Notes under the pieces: generated by a model
Told to the model about the DNA's origin: nothing
The model's database searches: none
Seen by the model: only the letters and a program-made list of their open reading frames with translations
DNA from: Paramacrobiotus metropolitanus
Taxonomy: Eukaryota > Tardigrada > Eutardigrada > Parachela > Macrobiotidae
Length of the DNA: 64,000 nt
Direction of reading: 5' to 3'
Assembly: GCF_019649055.1 (NCBI RefSeq)
Contig: NW_026570246.1
Span: 1 to 64,000 of the forward strand
Part shown: positions 39,317 to 51,341 of the stretch, piece by piece
How positions within the stretch are numbered: the stretch's first letter is position 1
Layout of the letters: every line of letters begins with the position of its first letter
Made by a program: the position numbers and the translations under genes

Positions 39317-39932
39317 ATGATACGTGGAATTATAAGGTAAAACCGTAAAATACTCTGTACAAGAAAACGTAAAGAAAATATAAAATACTAGTAGTTTCTC
39401 ATGGCCCTCGTTCTCTGTCTGGGATGGTTCGTGTGGTTTATAGTGTCATCACTGTGATATGTGGGCTGTCAGTAAGCAGCACAGTTTAGAAGACTTGCTC
39501 ACTCACTTATCCATTTCTTTTCGCAGACTTCGTGTTACAAAAGTCGTGCCAGCTCTCGGTGGTGCTGAGAGTGTTCGCGGAACTAAAACAGAAGCTAGCT
39601 CCCTGTGGAACTTCTTCGCAGGGATAAGCGCATGATATTTAAGCCAACCGGCTTCTGTAAGCCACCGTTTCGACGGAAGGAAAATGAAGATATCTGGTGG
39701 CGTTTGATAAGAATTAACATAAAGGTTTCTGTTAGTGCCTAACAAACTCTTGCTTTGTCCTCGAGTTAGCGATAGCGATTGTAACGGAGTTGAGTCAAAC
39801 AGTCCAAGCATAGCTATTCTAAACAGGTTCAGCCTGTTCAGGTGCTTCTAAATGTTATTTAGGGCTTGTGTGTTGACCTGTTTTATTTCAGGCGGATATT
39901 TCTCCTGGAAAAGCTGATTTACGATTAATCAC
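39317..39932 (+). pseudogene. Gene J, broken copy A
   Basis: Three of the four exons of the J family are recognisable: the 20-nt start exon 39317-39336 (MIRGII, donor GTAAAA), exon 2 from 39527, and exon 3 at 39892-39932 (ADISPGKADLRLIT instead of ADVSLGKTDL). Exon 2 shifts frame near its middle, so the conserved MIFKPTG..KPPFRRKEDE-like part is read in another frame from its start. The exon 2 donor is AT rather than GT (TTTGATAAGA). The long fourth exon is absent, although the 3' flank of the family reappears at about 40390-40560. This copy cannot make the full protein. Confidence 0.75.
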
Positions 39933-41715
39933 GTGAGTGCGATGTAGAATCCATATTTTTTGAAAGCGAGCAGGTCACTTTGTCTTCACTCAAATCTTCT
40001 TTCTCTTCCTTGTACCTGTACGTATCGGTGTACCTATGATTTTAGTGGCTCGTTTTAAATTTAAATTTTTAAATGCACGTAATAATTATATTACGTTGCC
40101 AATATATCTGTACATGCAGTCATTCGTAATCTCTTGTTTCGCATTAGCTCTGGGATGGCATTGTTATGGTTTGTGACTGACTACTGTTGTTTAGAATTCC
40201 ACAAGGACATGATATTACTATATAAAATTCGTTACAGAAAAAAGTGAGGAATACAATGGAAACAGCCACGTAAGCTTTCATATTCCCATACAAACAGATG
40301 CTACAGTTGTACAAGCGAATTGCAAAATAGGTACTACCAAGATGTTGGTTTTATTTCCTTAAATTTGCGATTGTGCTTGTAGTGTACAAAACGATTAGAA
40401 TCCACAACAAATTATACAAGGAATAACAGTCTCGTACAAAATGTACCAGGACAGATATTGCACGTTTTCGGAAGACTTGTGAAGACTGTGAACAAAGTAA
40501 CAACGTGAGTATAAATTGTTGAAATTCTGGTGTGGTCACAAATTAATAATTTTAGAGTTCCACTGTGGCGGTGATTTTTTTTCAAACATAGCCAAAACAT
40601 CGCTGAAACTTCTCATTTGCATTTCTTTTCAAACATCTCGAGTACTCACCCGGCCGGCTTCCTGGATCGAGCAGTACCAGCGCAGATGACCTCAAAGTAT
40701 TTACCAACAGTGGTGATGGTGCATGACCTTTCTACCATTGTTGTTTAAATTTTCATGAGACTGCGCTGGCGGTAGTAGGAAAAACGAACTAAAAAACATT
40801 GCGATTTGCAAAGAATTATTCTCTTGAGTTCCGACTATAAATAGCTCGTAGCGTCGTAGGGAAAGCGTACGGGTTCCGGATCGCAACCGTCCTCTCCAAG
40901 TGCAAGTAACTCAGTAAGGCGTAGTCGTGTCTCATGTAGAGTGCCGAGGCGCATGGACTAAAGGCCTTCCGTTTTCTGACCGTTTTCTGAGATGGAGAAA
41001 AAGTTTCGCGAGGAGACGGTGTTGACAAGCTTCCGAGGTCGCAGAGGTCCGACGACACTGTCACTTCGACTGCCCGTCCCGTCGTGGTGATCGAAACGTG
41101 TATTGCCCTTTTGAAAGGATCGAATGGCCAGCAGAAAATCGCTTTATCCTGTTATCTGGGCACTTTATATTCGTCGTATATTTGCTTTCGTGTACTTGCA
41201 AATACATTTCTTACTGTCACGTAATGAAATGATAAAAAAACTACAACACCGCACCTTACAGATTTATTACAGATTCAGACTTAAGACAATCTTAGTTTTT
41301 ATCGGTGCAACCGTACAGCATAAGAAAGCGCCTCTGATAAAAAAGAGCCACATTTCCTGCAGCTTGTCACCTTGTGCGCACAGATGGTTCTGGTGTGGAG
41401 ACTGAATTTTAATTCGTTTTCATTGTACTCTGATTTAAGTTGTAAACTGGTAAGTTGTATCTTTCTGTTTTCGACTACATATTTTCTCGACCGCTCAGAG
41501 ATGTTTTGATTTTTCCTTTTAGCGAAATATAGACTTGCAAAAACATACTTACTGTTTTGAAAGCAGATCTGTACAGTTCCGTGGCTGACACTTAATTTTC
41601 GCCCAATTTTTCTCTGATTTGGGCTTTCCCACTGACTTCCCCAGGGACCCCAACCAACGCATTGTTATAGTTCCTAGAGGACTCCTTGGGAGATCTAGAC
41701 TCCCAAAACGAAAAC
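39933..41715. other. Spacer with J-family 3' flank
   Basis: TATTGCACGTTTTCGGAAGA at about 40455 and GAGTTCCACTGTGGCGGTGA at about 40555 match the 3' flank of J copy C (62796 and 62872). The sequence between 40.65 and 41.1 kb is richer in GC and open on the minus strand for 82 codons (40816-41064), with no recognised motif. Confidence 0.5.
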
Positions 41716-43430
41716 ATGATGCGTGGAATTCGAAGGTGAAATAATCTGATGACTTGGAAAGATACAGCGGTCAAGGCGGGTAGATAAGTACATAGTGGCT
41801 GAACGAAAACAAAGTTACGGTTGTTTACAGTACCATAAACTATAAAGCAAGCGTCACCGATTTTCTGTTTTGCCTCTGATGAATTCAATTGATTAGTCGG
41901 GGAGCGCTCTGGTTTCCACTATGCATCTACCCGCCTTATAGATAATCCAGACTCCAGAGAGATGGTGGTTTGCGAAAGCTTTGCAGAATAGTTCGGAACA
42001 GCTTATTTTGACTGGTATGATTTCAGCTTCAGCAAATGTCATGTTGTGAAAGCAGCGGCAGCTTTCTGCACTGCTGTGGATGTGCGCGGAACTGAAAAAA
42101 CGGCTTTGGAGTGTTTGGGTAACGATCGACGGTTGATATTCACGCCAACGAGCTCCTCGCGTCCACCATTTCAGCGGAAAGAAGATGAAGCTATCTGGCG
42201 ACGTCAAGTAAGGGTTTCAACTAGACCGTTTAAAATGGGTACTGAGTCATATGAGTGCAATGCTCGGTACTCACGAAGGGAAGTGTTGTCCTCCAGTTAG
42301 CATCAGTATATTGATTGTGAGTTTATTCCACATCGTTGCAAGAGTTTTATTAGGATGTTATATATATTTCCCTGTGAATACCAGTGAATGATCTATCCGG
42401 TCGAAAGTTCTCATACTAGTTTGAGCTTTAATTTTTAGGCGGATGTTTCTCTGGGAAAAACTGATCTGATTACGTGAGTATGGTCAGGCTTCCATGCCTT
42501 TTGACCGTTTTGGGGTTTTTTATTTTGTCTAATGCCCACTTGCAGTTAAGTGTCAGTACATACGTGAAAATATTAGGTTTATTATTTGAACAGTATGTAA
42601 ATGTGGTACTCTACTATTACAAAATACAGCGAGCGGAGCGAAATGCTTGTTACCGGCTTTCTAAATTGAGTGCTTTAATGTGACGGACATTCGTCTTACG
42701 AAATCGTGTAAGGTTAATTTCGATGTTGTGATCACCCAGTCTGATTCACATCCGCTCAGTACAAAGAATATCGGCGACAGCAGGTTTAATTTATTACAAA
42801 CTACCAGTATAATAGTAGTGGCTACATAGCACAAATTTCCGTTGAATGTCTAATGTTCGTGTCACTTTTTTAAGGTATCTGAAAAAAGCCCCATGGAGTG
42901 GAATTGTCACCCCGGACATTCGGGAATCGATCGATTGTCACATGGGAGGAACGTGGATCGCTGCTAACTACCTGGTTGGATGGAGCGGAATTTTGCGCCA
43001 TTTGCTTCCACAGTTCTGTGGCTACACTTTGCAATGGGAAATCCTGAAACGTCAAGGGATGGGGTTATTTTTCGACCACTTGACCGTTTCGAAAAAGGAC
43101 CGCATTGGGAAGCAGCGGGTTGTGTTGGTTCTCGTCGCTCATGCACTGATCGAAGATTATGGTGAGGAAGATTTCAAAACCTACACCGATTTCAAAATGT
43201 CCTTCATGCGTGGTGCGATTGGTGAGCGCGTTGAACTCTTGGCGGCAGCGGGACGAACGGGTCATCGCGTGCACTGGATCGGTGCGTTTGGATGGCAGTT
43301 TGTTGTTGGAGTGAAAAATGAAACTGGTGATGTTATGCAGACGACTAAGAATTGGTATGACGTTTTTCAGGCGTCGTCTAAAGGTGTTCTCCTGAAACTT
43401 GTCAAAAGTATTGACGAACTGATCTTGTGA
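41716..43430 (+). CDS. Gene J copy B, unrecognised 261-residue protein
   Basis: Four exons join in phase: 41716-41735, 42033-42207, 42439-42473 and 42875-43430. I do not recognise the family. The protein starts MMRGIRSKCHVVKAAA. It contains RLIFTPTSSSRPPFQRKEDE and ADVSLGKTDLIT. The C-terminal 185 residues include GTWIAANYLVGWSGILRHLL, LKRQGMGLFFDHLTVSKKD, QRVVLVLVAHA, AAAGRTGHRVHWIGAFG, QTTKNWYDVFQASSKGV and a terminal SIDELIL. There is no signal peptide or membrane helix, so a cytosolic or nuclear location is likely. It shares about 84% of residues with copy C in the long exon, and exon phases and lengths are almost identical, which supports a real gene. The start ATG is conserved in all three copies. 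A relic of gene X follows tail to tail. Confidence 0.75.
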
Positions 43431-43637
43431 ACAGACGATCGTAAACTTTTCTTACTGTTTTTCGTACTACTTAGTTCGCACCAGTGTTGCTGTTACTTTT
43501 ATAAATCTGTAACGTATATTCCAGTACATAACAATGTAAAAAGCGATTAAAGCCTATTTACTGAATCCATTAAGAGCAAATAATACTGCTGCAAATATGG
43601 GTTTAGCCTTGCTCCTTTTCTTGAACTGCTCTTGTGG

Positions 43638-43990
43638 TTAAAAATGCCGTGACTTTCTGTTGTTGTGTTTGATCGCTTGGGATGAACCAGTGTCATCCCA
43701 TTCGGAGCCACGATACGAACTGGTAAAGACGCTGTTGTTGGACGGAGGTGTCGCGGTTTCCACCACCCGTTTGGAGTACTCATTTAGAATGTCCTCGGAA
43801 TCGTCCGCTTCCGGTGGTACATGCGGCAGTTTCGGTCGCCCGGAGGGAGTTTTCGGGATGGCCAACAGCTGCGCAACGATGGGCGGAACATTTGGAATAT
43901 CGGGATTTAAGCTTTGGTCATTTCCCTCTTCCGCTTCGCGAGTGGCAATCACGGCGTTCAGCTTATTTGCTGACTCTTCCGGAACGAAAC
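43638..43990 (-). pseudogene. Truncated copy of gene X
   Basis: On the minus strand the segment encodes NPDIPNVPPIVAQLLAIPKT, then PSGRPKLPHVPPEADDSEDI, LNEYSKRV and ETATPPSNNSV. It is nearly identical to gene X at 63860-64000 (LNEHSKRVGETATPPSNNSV). After that it runs into unrelated sequence (YRGSEWDDTGSSQAIKHN) and a stop, so the rest of the X exon is missing. On the other side, near 44.02 kb, it joins ZO-1-derived intron sequence. Its 43866-43990 part probably shows what lies just beyond the right edge in the intact gene. Confidence 0.7.
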
Positions 43991-44068
43991 GAAGAGGTCG
44001 ATTGCTTAAGCAAATATTCGCTGTGTATTTTTCTACCGTATATATGCAGTATATGTATCTTACTGCAG

Positions 44069-45563
44069 GATACCAGCGATCCTAATAGCAATGTCAATAG
44101 ACTCAATACCTTTGCAAAGCTTCGCATTCCGAAACCGCTGCTGGCACCGGGATCCTGTTTCTCACGTCGCGACGACCACCATGTGCAGTGTGCACGCACA
44201 TATTACCGTGCTGGTGGCACGAGTACAACCAGTAAGCGGCCAATTTAATTACTGTATTGACTCGTCATTCCGATCAAATCTAGGTTTCGAGAGATGAAGA
44301 ATTTTTAATTTGAAAGCCGTAAATTTATAAGTTGTTATACTGGATCTAAAATTAGTGAGCTACTGCAGTCTGCAGATGACACACCGTCCACTTCCGGCAC
44401 TTATCAGGATCCAAAACATGGTGATCTATACATACCGTACTTGTCGGCCGACAACGCGCGGTCACTCCTTCACATCCAAGACATAAGACCGGCTTTCCCG
44501 CGTGCTGTTCATTACCAGGCTTCCTTTGCTGCGCCCAAACCAGTGATATCTCACAGTGGCTGTCTCCACCAGTCCGAGTAAGAATAGCAGTGCCACAGTC
44601 TTCCGTCACCTGTACCAACGGCTACCTCAACGAGTCGGACATCTACGTCCGGTATCCGTCCGTTAAAGGAGCAGGCGTCGCCATCGTCTCCTAAGCCCAA
44701 ATATCTGACGAACGGTCGGCTGAAGATGGCGCAGAATGGACACGCCGAGAGCTTTAAAGGGAAACGGGATTCGGTCATGGCAGCAATGCGGCCAGTGGCG
44801 CGACCTGTTGCGCAACGTGCGCAAAAATGTTTTAGAGAGTAGCAAGAGCTTGCAATAAAGTTAACAGTGAACGAAGTGTAATGGTTCAGTTTTTACATAG
44901 GATGCATAGCGTACCCGATTTATGTAGATCGAACGGACACCCTGACGCATCCCAAAACCGACGGCCACCGTCAGCATGATCTCATGAATTTCCCCTTTGT
45001 GGACGATGAACGCGGAATATCCTCCAGTCAGATGAACTTCCCACCGCCACCTGATGATTTCCTCAGCTCACCCAAGAAACTGCATGCTCCGGATGTGATG
45101 GATGAAGTTCGCGTGTTCTTTGACCACAACGGTATCTCGGGAAATTGACTTCGATAGAATACCGGTGATTTGTATTGTATTGTATTGTATGTATTTAATG
45201 TGTATTTCTGGAGGTATGCTGGTGTCGGAAGAGACTGGTGTCAGTCTCATTATCCCACCTGGAGCACTGACTCATGGTGTCCGACAGAAAATCTATTCAC
45301 AAGTATGCCGGGAAGAAAAAGTGATATCAACACTGAGTCACTGACTTAATGAAAAGGGTGGGTGAAATGGCATCTGTTGCTGGTCTACAGCCCAGATAGT
45401 CTTGCTTACTTTAGGTGAATGACTCTTTTCTCCATATATTCTGTATAGCTGACCGAAAGGTATATCCTCATGAAGCCGCAAGAATTGAAGCTGCCGCATT
45501 CCGGCAGTAATAGTCCCGTCAGTGGGCATTACGGCGTAAAAAGTCTGTTCGCTCGATTAAACG
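44069..45563 (+). pseudogene. Pseudogene copy of ZO-1 exons 17-21
   Basis: Diverged copies of five consecutive ZO-1 exons lie in order: about 44069-44230 (exon 17), 44376-44818 (exon 18), 44902-45131 (exon 19), 45211-45346 (exon 20) and 45416-45563 (exon 21). The introns are kept, so this is a DNA duplication, not a retrocopy. Damage includes a shortened, frame-shifted exon 17 copy, stops in the exon 18 copy, loss of the exon 20 acceptor (TG at 45209-45210 in place of AG) and a stop after ISTLSH. The upstream PDZ-SH3-GUK exons and terminal exon 22 are absent. Flank similarity continues to about 45.77 kb. Confidence 0.9.
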
Positions 45564-46201
45564 GTAATTTACAAAATTGTGCTTGTAGTTCTTTGATAGG
45601 TTCGATGGTACCAGTTTATTACTGTAATTCGTTAATTAGAATAACCAGTTATATTAAAGGATCGTCAAATGCAAGCTGATGAAAAAATGTTGTATGAATA
45701 TGCCAGGCTGCGCCGTCCACACGCTCGTGATTTTTTCCGGCTCGGCAACGTCCGGTCATTTCTCTTGAAAACCTCAAAATATATAAGATCTACAATTTTA
45801 TTAATAAAGCTAAAAATGAACATAGCAGAGACATCAAAACAAAAATTACTTGGGACAAACACTACAAATTTTCGGAAGGCTCTTAAATCTGAACAAGTAC
45901 TGCACTATGCAATTTGTTATTATCAAGGATTAAGGAACAAGAACTATAATATACAGTAACTACAAATAAGATGAGATATCGAGATCGGAAAAACCAGAAC
46001 TTGATCCAAAAACGGTAAACGCCATTAGATTCAGCATGTTCAGAAATCGTGTCAAGTGCGTTTTATTTCTTAAAAGAATTACAGTATTTAAACCCGTCTC
46101 ACCGATGCCGGTTCCGGCAAAACTGGCTTCGGTAAAGCTTTCAAGGTGACCTTTGAGAATAATAGCAGCGCAAGTTGCTCAGAACATTTATTAAAGGTGA
46201 C

Positions 46202-47500
46202 TGCTATGCGCCCCGAGCAACCGGGGGCATAGAATTTGGCTATGCGCCCCGATGTCCGGGCGCACAGAATCTGGCTTTGCGCCCCGAATTTCCAGGCGCA
46301 GAAATTTCGGCGATTTGTGTTTTTTCGAAAGTTTTTTATATTTTATTTGGCTCCTTTTATTTATTTAACCAATCATCTGTCCTGTTGTATTGTCGAACAC
46401 GCTAGGTTGCTTGAGGAGGTAAGATACCAAAATGCGCCCCCATACCCAAACTTTAGGTACAGTAATATGCGCTTTCCGTAAAAAATCTGAAGAAGCAATA
46501 GGAAAGTTGCCAACTTTATCGTGTCTGACCTGAAGTAGCAGTTCAGTTCCAACCTTTACATCCGTAAAGGTTGTAACGCGCATGAAAGCAGGACAGCTTA
46601 CATATGCCTCAACCTGGAACTTTATTAGCGTTGGCACAGACTACGGCAGCAACAGCGACGAAGCGTAGTGATTAAGCTTTATCGGTTCTTGAGAATTGGG
46701 TGAAGACACTAGCACCGAAACACGGGTCACCGGCGCAACCGTCACCGTCGTCCTTGCTAAAATACCCCCCCCCTCCTTGTGTCCTCGCAAAAGAAAGTAG
46801 GCAGGAGGGAAGAGCGACTTGATACATGTAACTCAACTCTACTTCGACACAATAGTAACTAAAATGTACTAAACACAGTTGTGCATGCGCTATGCGCCAT
46901 CGTCAGTCGGAGTTGCATTACTTGTCCGGTATCGGGATGTACATCCCAACGACACACCCTAATGCCTTCTCTCGGCTGGACACTGGTCAACCAAGTCGTC
47001 TAGCCTTGCAACTTCCTCCACTGGGTTAACCCGAATTAGCTTTGCTTATTCTATTTTGCTACAGTTTTCTGCATGGAGTGAACTTCCGTGCCGCTCTAGA
47101 TGACCTATAACAACTGTTTCTGACAGAACTTGATAAACCAGCGTTATTAGCTTGCTGTAAAGTTGAAAATCAGGATCTCTCAGACTGCGTCCGTGATGTT
47201 CTGAACAACCTTTCCAATAAACCAGGCGATAAAAAGGGGATAAACGAAACAAAAATTTAGCTATTAGGGGCAGCTCTCAAATTCTTCAATTCTGTCTTAG
47301 CTTCTGCTCCCCTGCAACCTTAAGGATAAATCGAGTAAAACAAATTAAGTAAAAACATTTAACTGCCGGAAAAACATGAAAATTTTTGATATTTCTGCGC
47401 CCGGATGTTCGGGGCGCAAAGCCAAATTCTGTGCGCCCGAACACTCAGGGCGCACAGCTAAATTCTGTGCGCCCGGTTTGTCGGGGCGCTCAGCCATTTC
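46202..47500. mobile_element. 1.3-kb element bounded by inverted hairpin triplets
   Basis: Left block 46205-46310 and right block 47396-47500 are inverted copies of each other. Each holds three tandem units of about 35 bp in which GCGCCC and GGGCGC words flank a short loop, linked by CAGAATTTGGCT-like spacers. Every unit can therefore fold into its own stem-loop. The interior contains a 90-codon minus-strand frame (46365-46637) with VEAYVSCPAFMRV and VKVGTELLLQVRHDKVG, unassigned, and a C-run at 46765. Inverted ends around a short interior suggest a non-autonomous DNA element. No target-site duplication was identified. Confidence 0.6.
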
Positions 47501-49997
47501 GTTTATTCAAATATTAAGTATGTACTATAATAAATTTGTAATTATTTTATTTGCACGCATGCTGAATTTTAGTAGCCAGATTGCTGTAAATCAAATTACA
47601 ATGTTCAAAACGTATAAAAAGAAACGTCTGATTTCCGACCATGTTTGAATTAGCCCACGTTTCGAAGGGAACACAATCCAGTGAACAAAATTGCTAGGCG
47701 AGTGAGTGACCGAGCTGCCACCACTGTCCAGAAACGAAATCGTTAGGTGACCAAGCTAGACTCCCTGCCTGAGAAGTTTTACAACAACTGCTAACTGCTA
47801 AGGCAGTTAGTGAATTTATTAACCAATAGAGAGAATTATTTGTTTATAGCGGCCGTGGATCACAAGAAACGCGGAGGCGAAGCCGCAAGTGTTTCTTGAA
47901 GCTATAATATACGAGTACAGTACATATAACGAACAAATATTTGACAGTCAAGAGCTTGAGAGTTAAAAATTGCAGAAGTTGATGCAGGAAACGGCTAAAT
48001 TCGATTGGGCATAAATTCCATTGGGTGTGAATAACAGTCATAGACTCATAGTATCAGTGAAGGCGCGCTTTAATACAGAGTATGGTATAACTATTACCAA
48101 GTACTTACTATAGTGTGAGGAGGACTGGTAACCTACCGTTTGACGTCATCACTCTCGCATACACGGGAGGGCGGCTGCCATGGTGACAGATGCGCGTTTT
48201 TTACGGTTTTGTCAGTTTTCTCAGCATATTTCTTTTCTCTTCCAATTTCTAGCCCCTCATCTTGGGGTTTCTAAATTCAATAGGATCTGTTAAAATATCA
48301 GAAAGCTTTAGAGGAGAAAGGAACTGAGAATATCTTTAAAAAGGGACAATAAAATCTGTGGGCCTATGGTAAGCAATAGCACACCAGTGCATTCTGTATG
48401 CGACAGTGATGACGTAGTCGACCGTTGCAGAGTCGCTTCCCAGTCCTCTACCTATAGTAAGTTCTTGCTATTACAAAAGACTCCCAGTAATAATACTATT
48501 AATTTTAATACTATTCTCCAGACTAATAGTGAGTCGTACGAACAGCCCAAGTTGAAAACGTTTCCTTTTTTCTATCGGAAATTGGGTGGTTATTTGTTTC
48601 GTTTTCAAACTTCGCGGTTTCATCCTAAAAATAATACACTATTCAATGCAATACAATACAATACCAAACAATGCAATACACAGTACAATATAATACTTTT
48701 CATTGTCTGGCGTAGGTGTTAAGGTCGGTATGGCCAAAACTGTACCGAGACTACCGACGCAAACGGTATCTATCACACCATCATTCTACCACTGTGTGAT
48801 CGGCTGGTACTCCGTCCAGCCGGAACCGACCGTAGGCTGATACTTCCGCTGCGGACGCTGACTAATGTTCTGGAAATCCAGTCTTTGGGTTCGCGATTTC
48901 CGTCAAGAACCTTTATTTTGCTGCTCGCTACAAGTATTCATTTCGGGGATGCGAAAGTTTGTTTTGTTTAAATCGTTTTTTCATTTGTGACAATAATTTA
49001 AAGCACTAATAAGAACAATACGATCAGTACCAAAACATGTTTAAGAATGTCCTAAGGTACGATACCTGTTGCGTCGCTCCGGCGGTTCAGTTAATAATGT
49101 GTACACCCGCACTTCATGAACGATTTTGAGGAATTGTTTCTCTGCTTACTTGAAGTACTCAATGATGATTCTAACGATGATTCATAGGACATCGTCTGTG
49201 CGGGCAGCTGTCAGTGCCCGCACCAGGCATCTGCGGGAAGCCCGTCGCTTGCAATCCCACAACTGTCTGACAGGTAGCAAGAACGACGGGCGAGCCAGGT
49301 TCGTGTCGATTATTTTGTGCTGTGACATGCGAATTATGGGGGTAGCGTAGATAATTATTGCTTGACCGCATTTTCCTGTTTTTCTTCTATTTTGTGTTCA
49401 GGATCACATCCGCCGATTTGGACATTCTTTGCGGACCATTAAGCATGGTGGGTGGCCGATCGACTGCGCTATGTGCGAACGAGGTCAGAAATGTATTCTG
49501 CATGTTTTCCGCTCGTTTTTGGTTTCGGGGTATTTTTGTTTCTTTATCCGGCTCTCTTCCGAAAACAATTTGGTGTTACATAAGTTAATCCTGATAAAAA
49601 ATTTCGATCCGCAGTTAAAGAGTAGAGCAATTACTCACCTTTATTGTGAAACTGCATCGAACAAATCTTGAGAGTGCCTGTAATCACCTGTACGTCCTGG
49701 CCATTAATTACTGGAGTAGGGTAGCAGACGCTCTTTGTAGTTGTGATTGAATTGGTTGGTAGACACGGGCTGTTTAACGCACCGACTGACCTGCTGTTTG
49801 TAGCTGGACCTGTTAATACTGTTTTTTTTACAGTTTTGGTTAGTATTAACGTTGTGTCATGCTTTTGTTTAGCCCTTGGAGGTTCGAAAAGAGACCAGCA
49901 AGGCCAGAAGCATTGACGTATAATAGTAATCGTAGTATTATTAGATGGCTTAGAAATAACAAAGCTTCGTTTTCTAATAATGCAATCGTGGATGCAG
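47501..49997. other. Spacer with unassigned open frames
   Basis: There is a CAATA-type pentanucleotide run at about 48640-48705. An ATG-less frame of about 80 codons follows at 48722-48970 (plus). An Arg-rich frame at 49126-49290 (MMILTMIHRTSSVRAAVSAR) resembles a mitochondrial presequence and ends at a possible donor (CTGACAG/GTAGCA). A small exon-like block follows at 49402-49447 (ITSADLDILCGPLSM). These last two do not join in phase as read, so no gene is claimed. Confidence 0.4.
48640..48705. repeat. CAATA-rich simple repeat
   Basis: Degenerate tandem AATACAATACAATACCAAACAA-like units. Short runs of the same kind (GTATT repeats) also occur at 45173-45190 and 57475-57560. Confidence 0.7.
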
Positions 49998-50487
49998 GTG
50001 TACGCCCTCGCCGGATGTTTTAACTGTGATTACACTCCCTCCTGCCGATATGAACAAAGCCTTAACAGGTATGAAACGGGAATATGGATAAGATTTATCA
50101 AGGGTTGTTAAATGATACTGCTTTTCTAGAGCCATTAATGCCGATGCACGCAACCTGCTGGTCTACATCGACGTCGATGGGAGTCTGCACAACTGCCCCG
50201 TGAACGGTCAGGCTGAGATGGTCAGTGTTCTAGGTGCCATGTTTTGGGTGCCATGTGTGCTAGTTGTAAGTGGGAAGTATTGGAACTTTAACCTAATATA
50301 TTAAATTGTGGTATTCTAAAATTGTTCCCTCTAACCATACATTTATTTCTGATTAGCCCTTGCAGATTTGCGAAGCGGAAGGCAAGAAGGCCACCGAGGC
50401 TGACCGCACCGTTTTCCGTATGGCCAGCACCAATTACACGCCCGGACCGAATGTCGAGCGGCTGGCAGATGCTCTGAAAACTGGACG
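49998..50487 (+). pseudogene. M17 aminopeptidase exon set 1 (partial)
   Basis: Three exons in order with good splice sites: 49998-50068 (VYALAGCFNCDYTP, a decayed form of VYAPTGPISRDYDDA), 50130-50265 (AINADARNLLVYIDVDG, NCPVNGQAEMVSVLGAM) and 50357-50487 (PLQICEAEGKKATEADR, PGPNVERLADALKTGR). They match three exons of the more complete set at 53.2-53.7 kb in length and phase. No downstream catalytic exon follows before the next set begins. This is read as a partial duplicate rather than a working gene. Confidence 0.65.
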
Positions 50488-51341
50488 GTGAGCCATGTGT
50501 TTTTGCTGATATTGTGCTTTTGATCTTTTTTGGATTGTTTTCGTGATCTTGCGTTATCCTTTTCTGATCTCATAGGTTTAGGTTTTATTGTTTAACATCT
50601 GCATGTAATGAAACTCTTTTTATAATTAAAATATTATAGCTGCATGGACGGGTAACACGGGCCCGTTGGTTGCGTACTCAGGTGACCTTTTCGGGGCCGC
50701 ACGGGTGCTGGTTGCGTGCATAGGAAGTCGTCAAACATTTACGATTAGATATTTTTTCTATCTATAATTTCGTACTCGTAGCCTGGTAGCCTTTTTCGTA
50801 CTCACATCGTTTTTCACTTTTTTTGCGATTAGTTTTGTAAGCCGTTCATGAGACATTTTTTTGTGGTATGCCTAATCCCGGAAAGGAGTCCAAGTATATG
50901 GCCTTGAATGCGACCTTCCGATAACCTTTGCATCCTTTCCGGTTCTAGTCAAGCCCGCAACAAATGCAGCGGCCTTTGGGATAGCGTAGTGCATCCGTAT
51001 TTAACGCTTCTCTGTTTTTAGCAGCGTTCCATGACCAGTATCCTTCTCTTTTGTCACTCGTAAACTTTCATTCGATAACACATCAGCGGCTCCGTTTCCG
51101 TCGTAATACTCCAAAACTGGGTTTCAAAAACATTTTTTCAAATTTTAAGCGGTTTTAAAGAAAGAAGTAATCCGGACACGCAACAGAAACATCTTTCCGA
51201 ACTCTGTTCACGAAGCCAGCGTTCGTAGTTTCCTGCCCACGCAGCATTGACCTTGTATTATACCTTATATGGTATACTGGGTACAAAATTCAAATACAAG
51301 GAATTCTTATATCATTCTCGAAACAGTAGATTTATACTGAG

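Noticed and set aside
42870-43274. Several antisense frames across the J long exon, repeated at 62040-62621
   Set aside because: They recur only because the sense exon is conserved; the sense frame has matching splice sites, start and stop in both copies.
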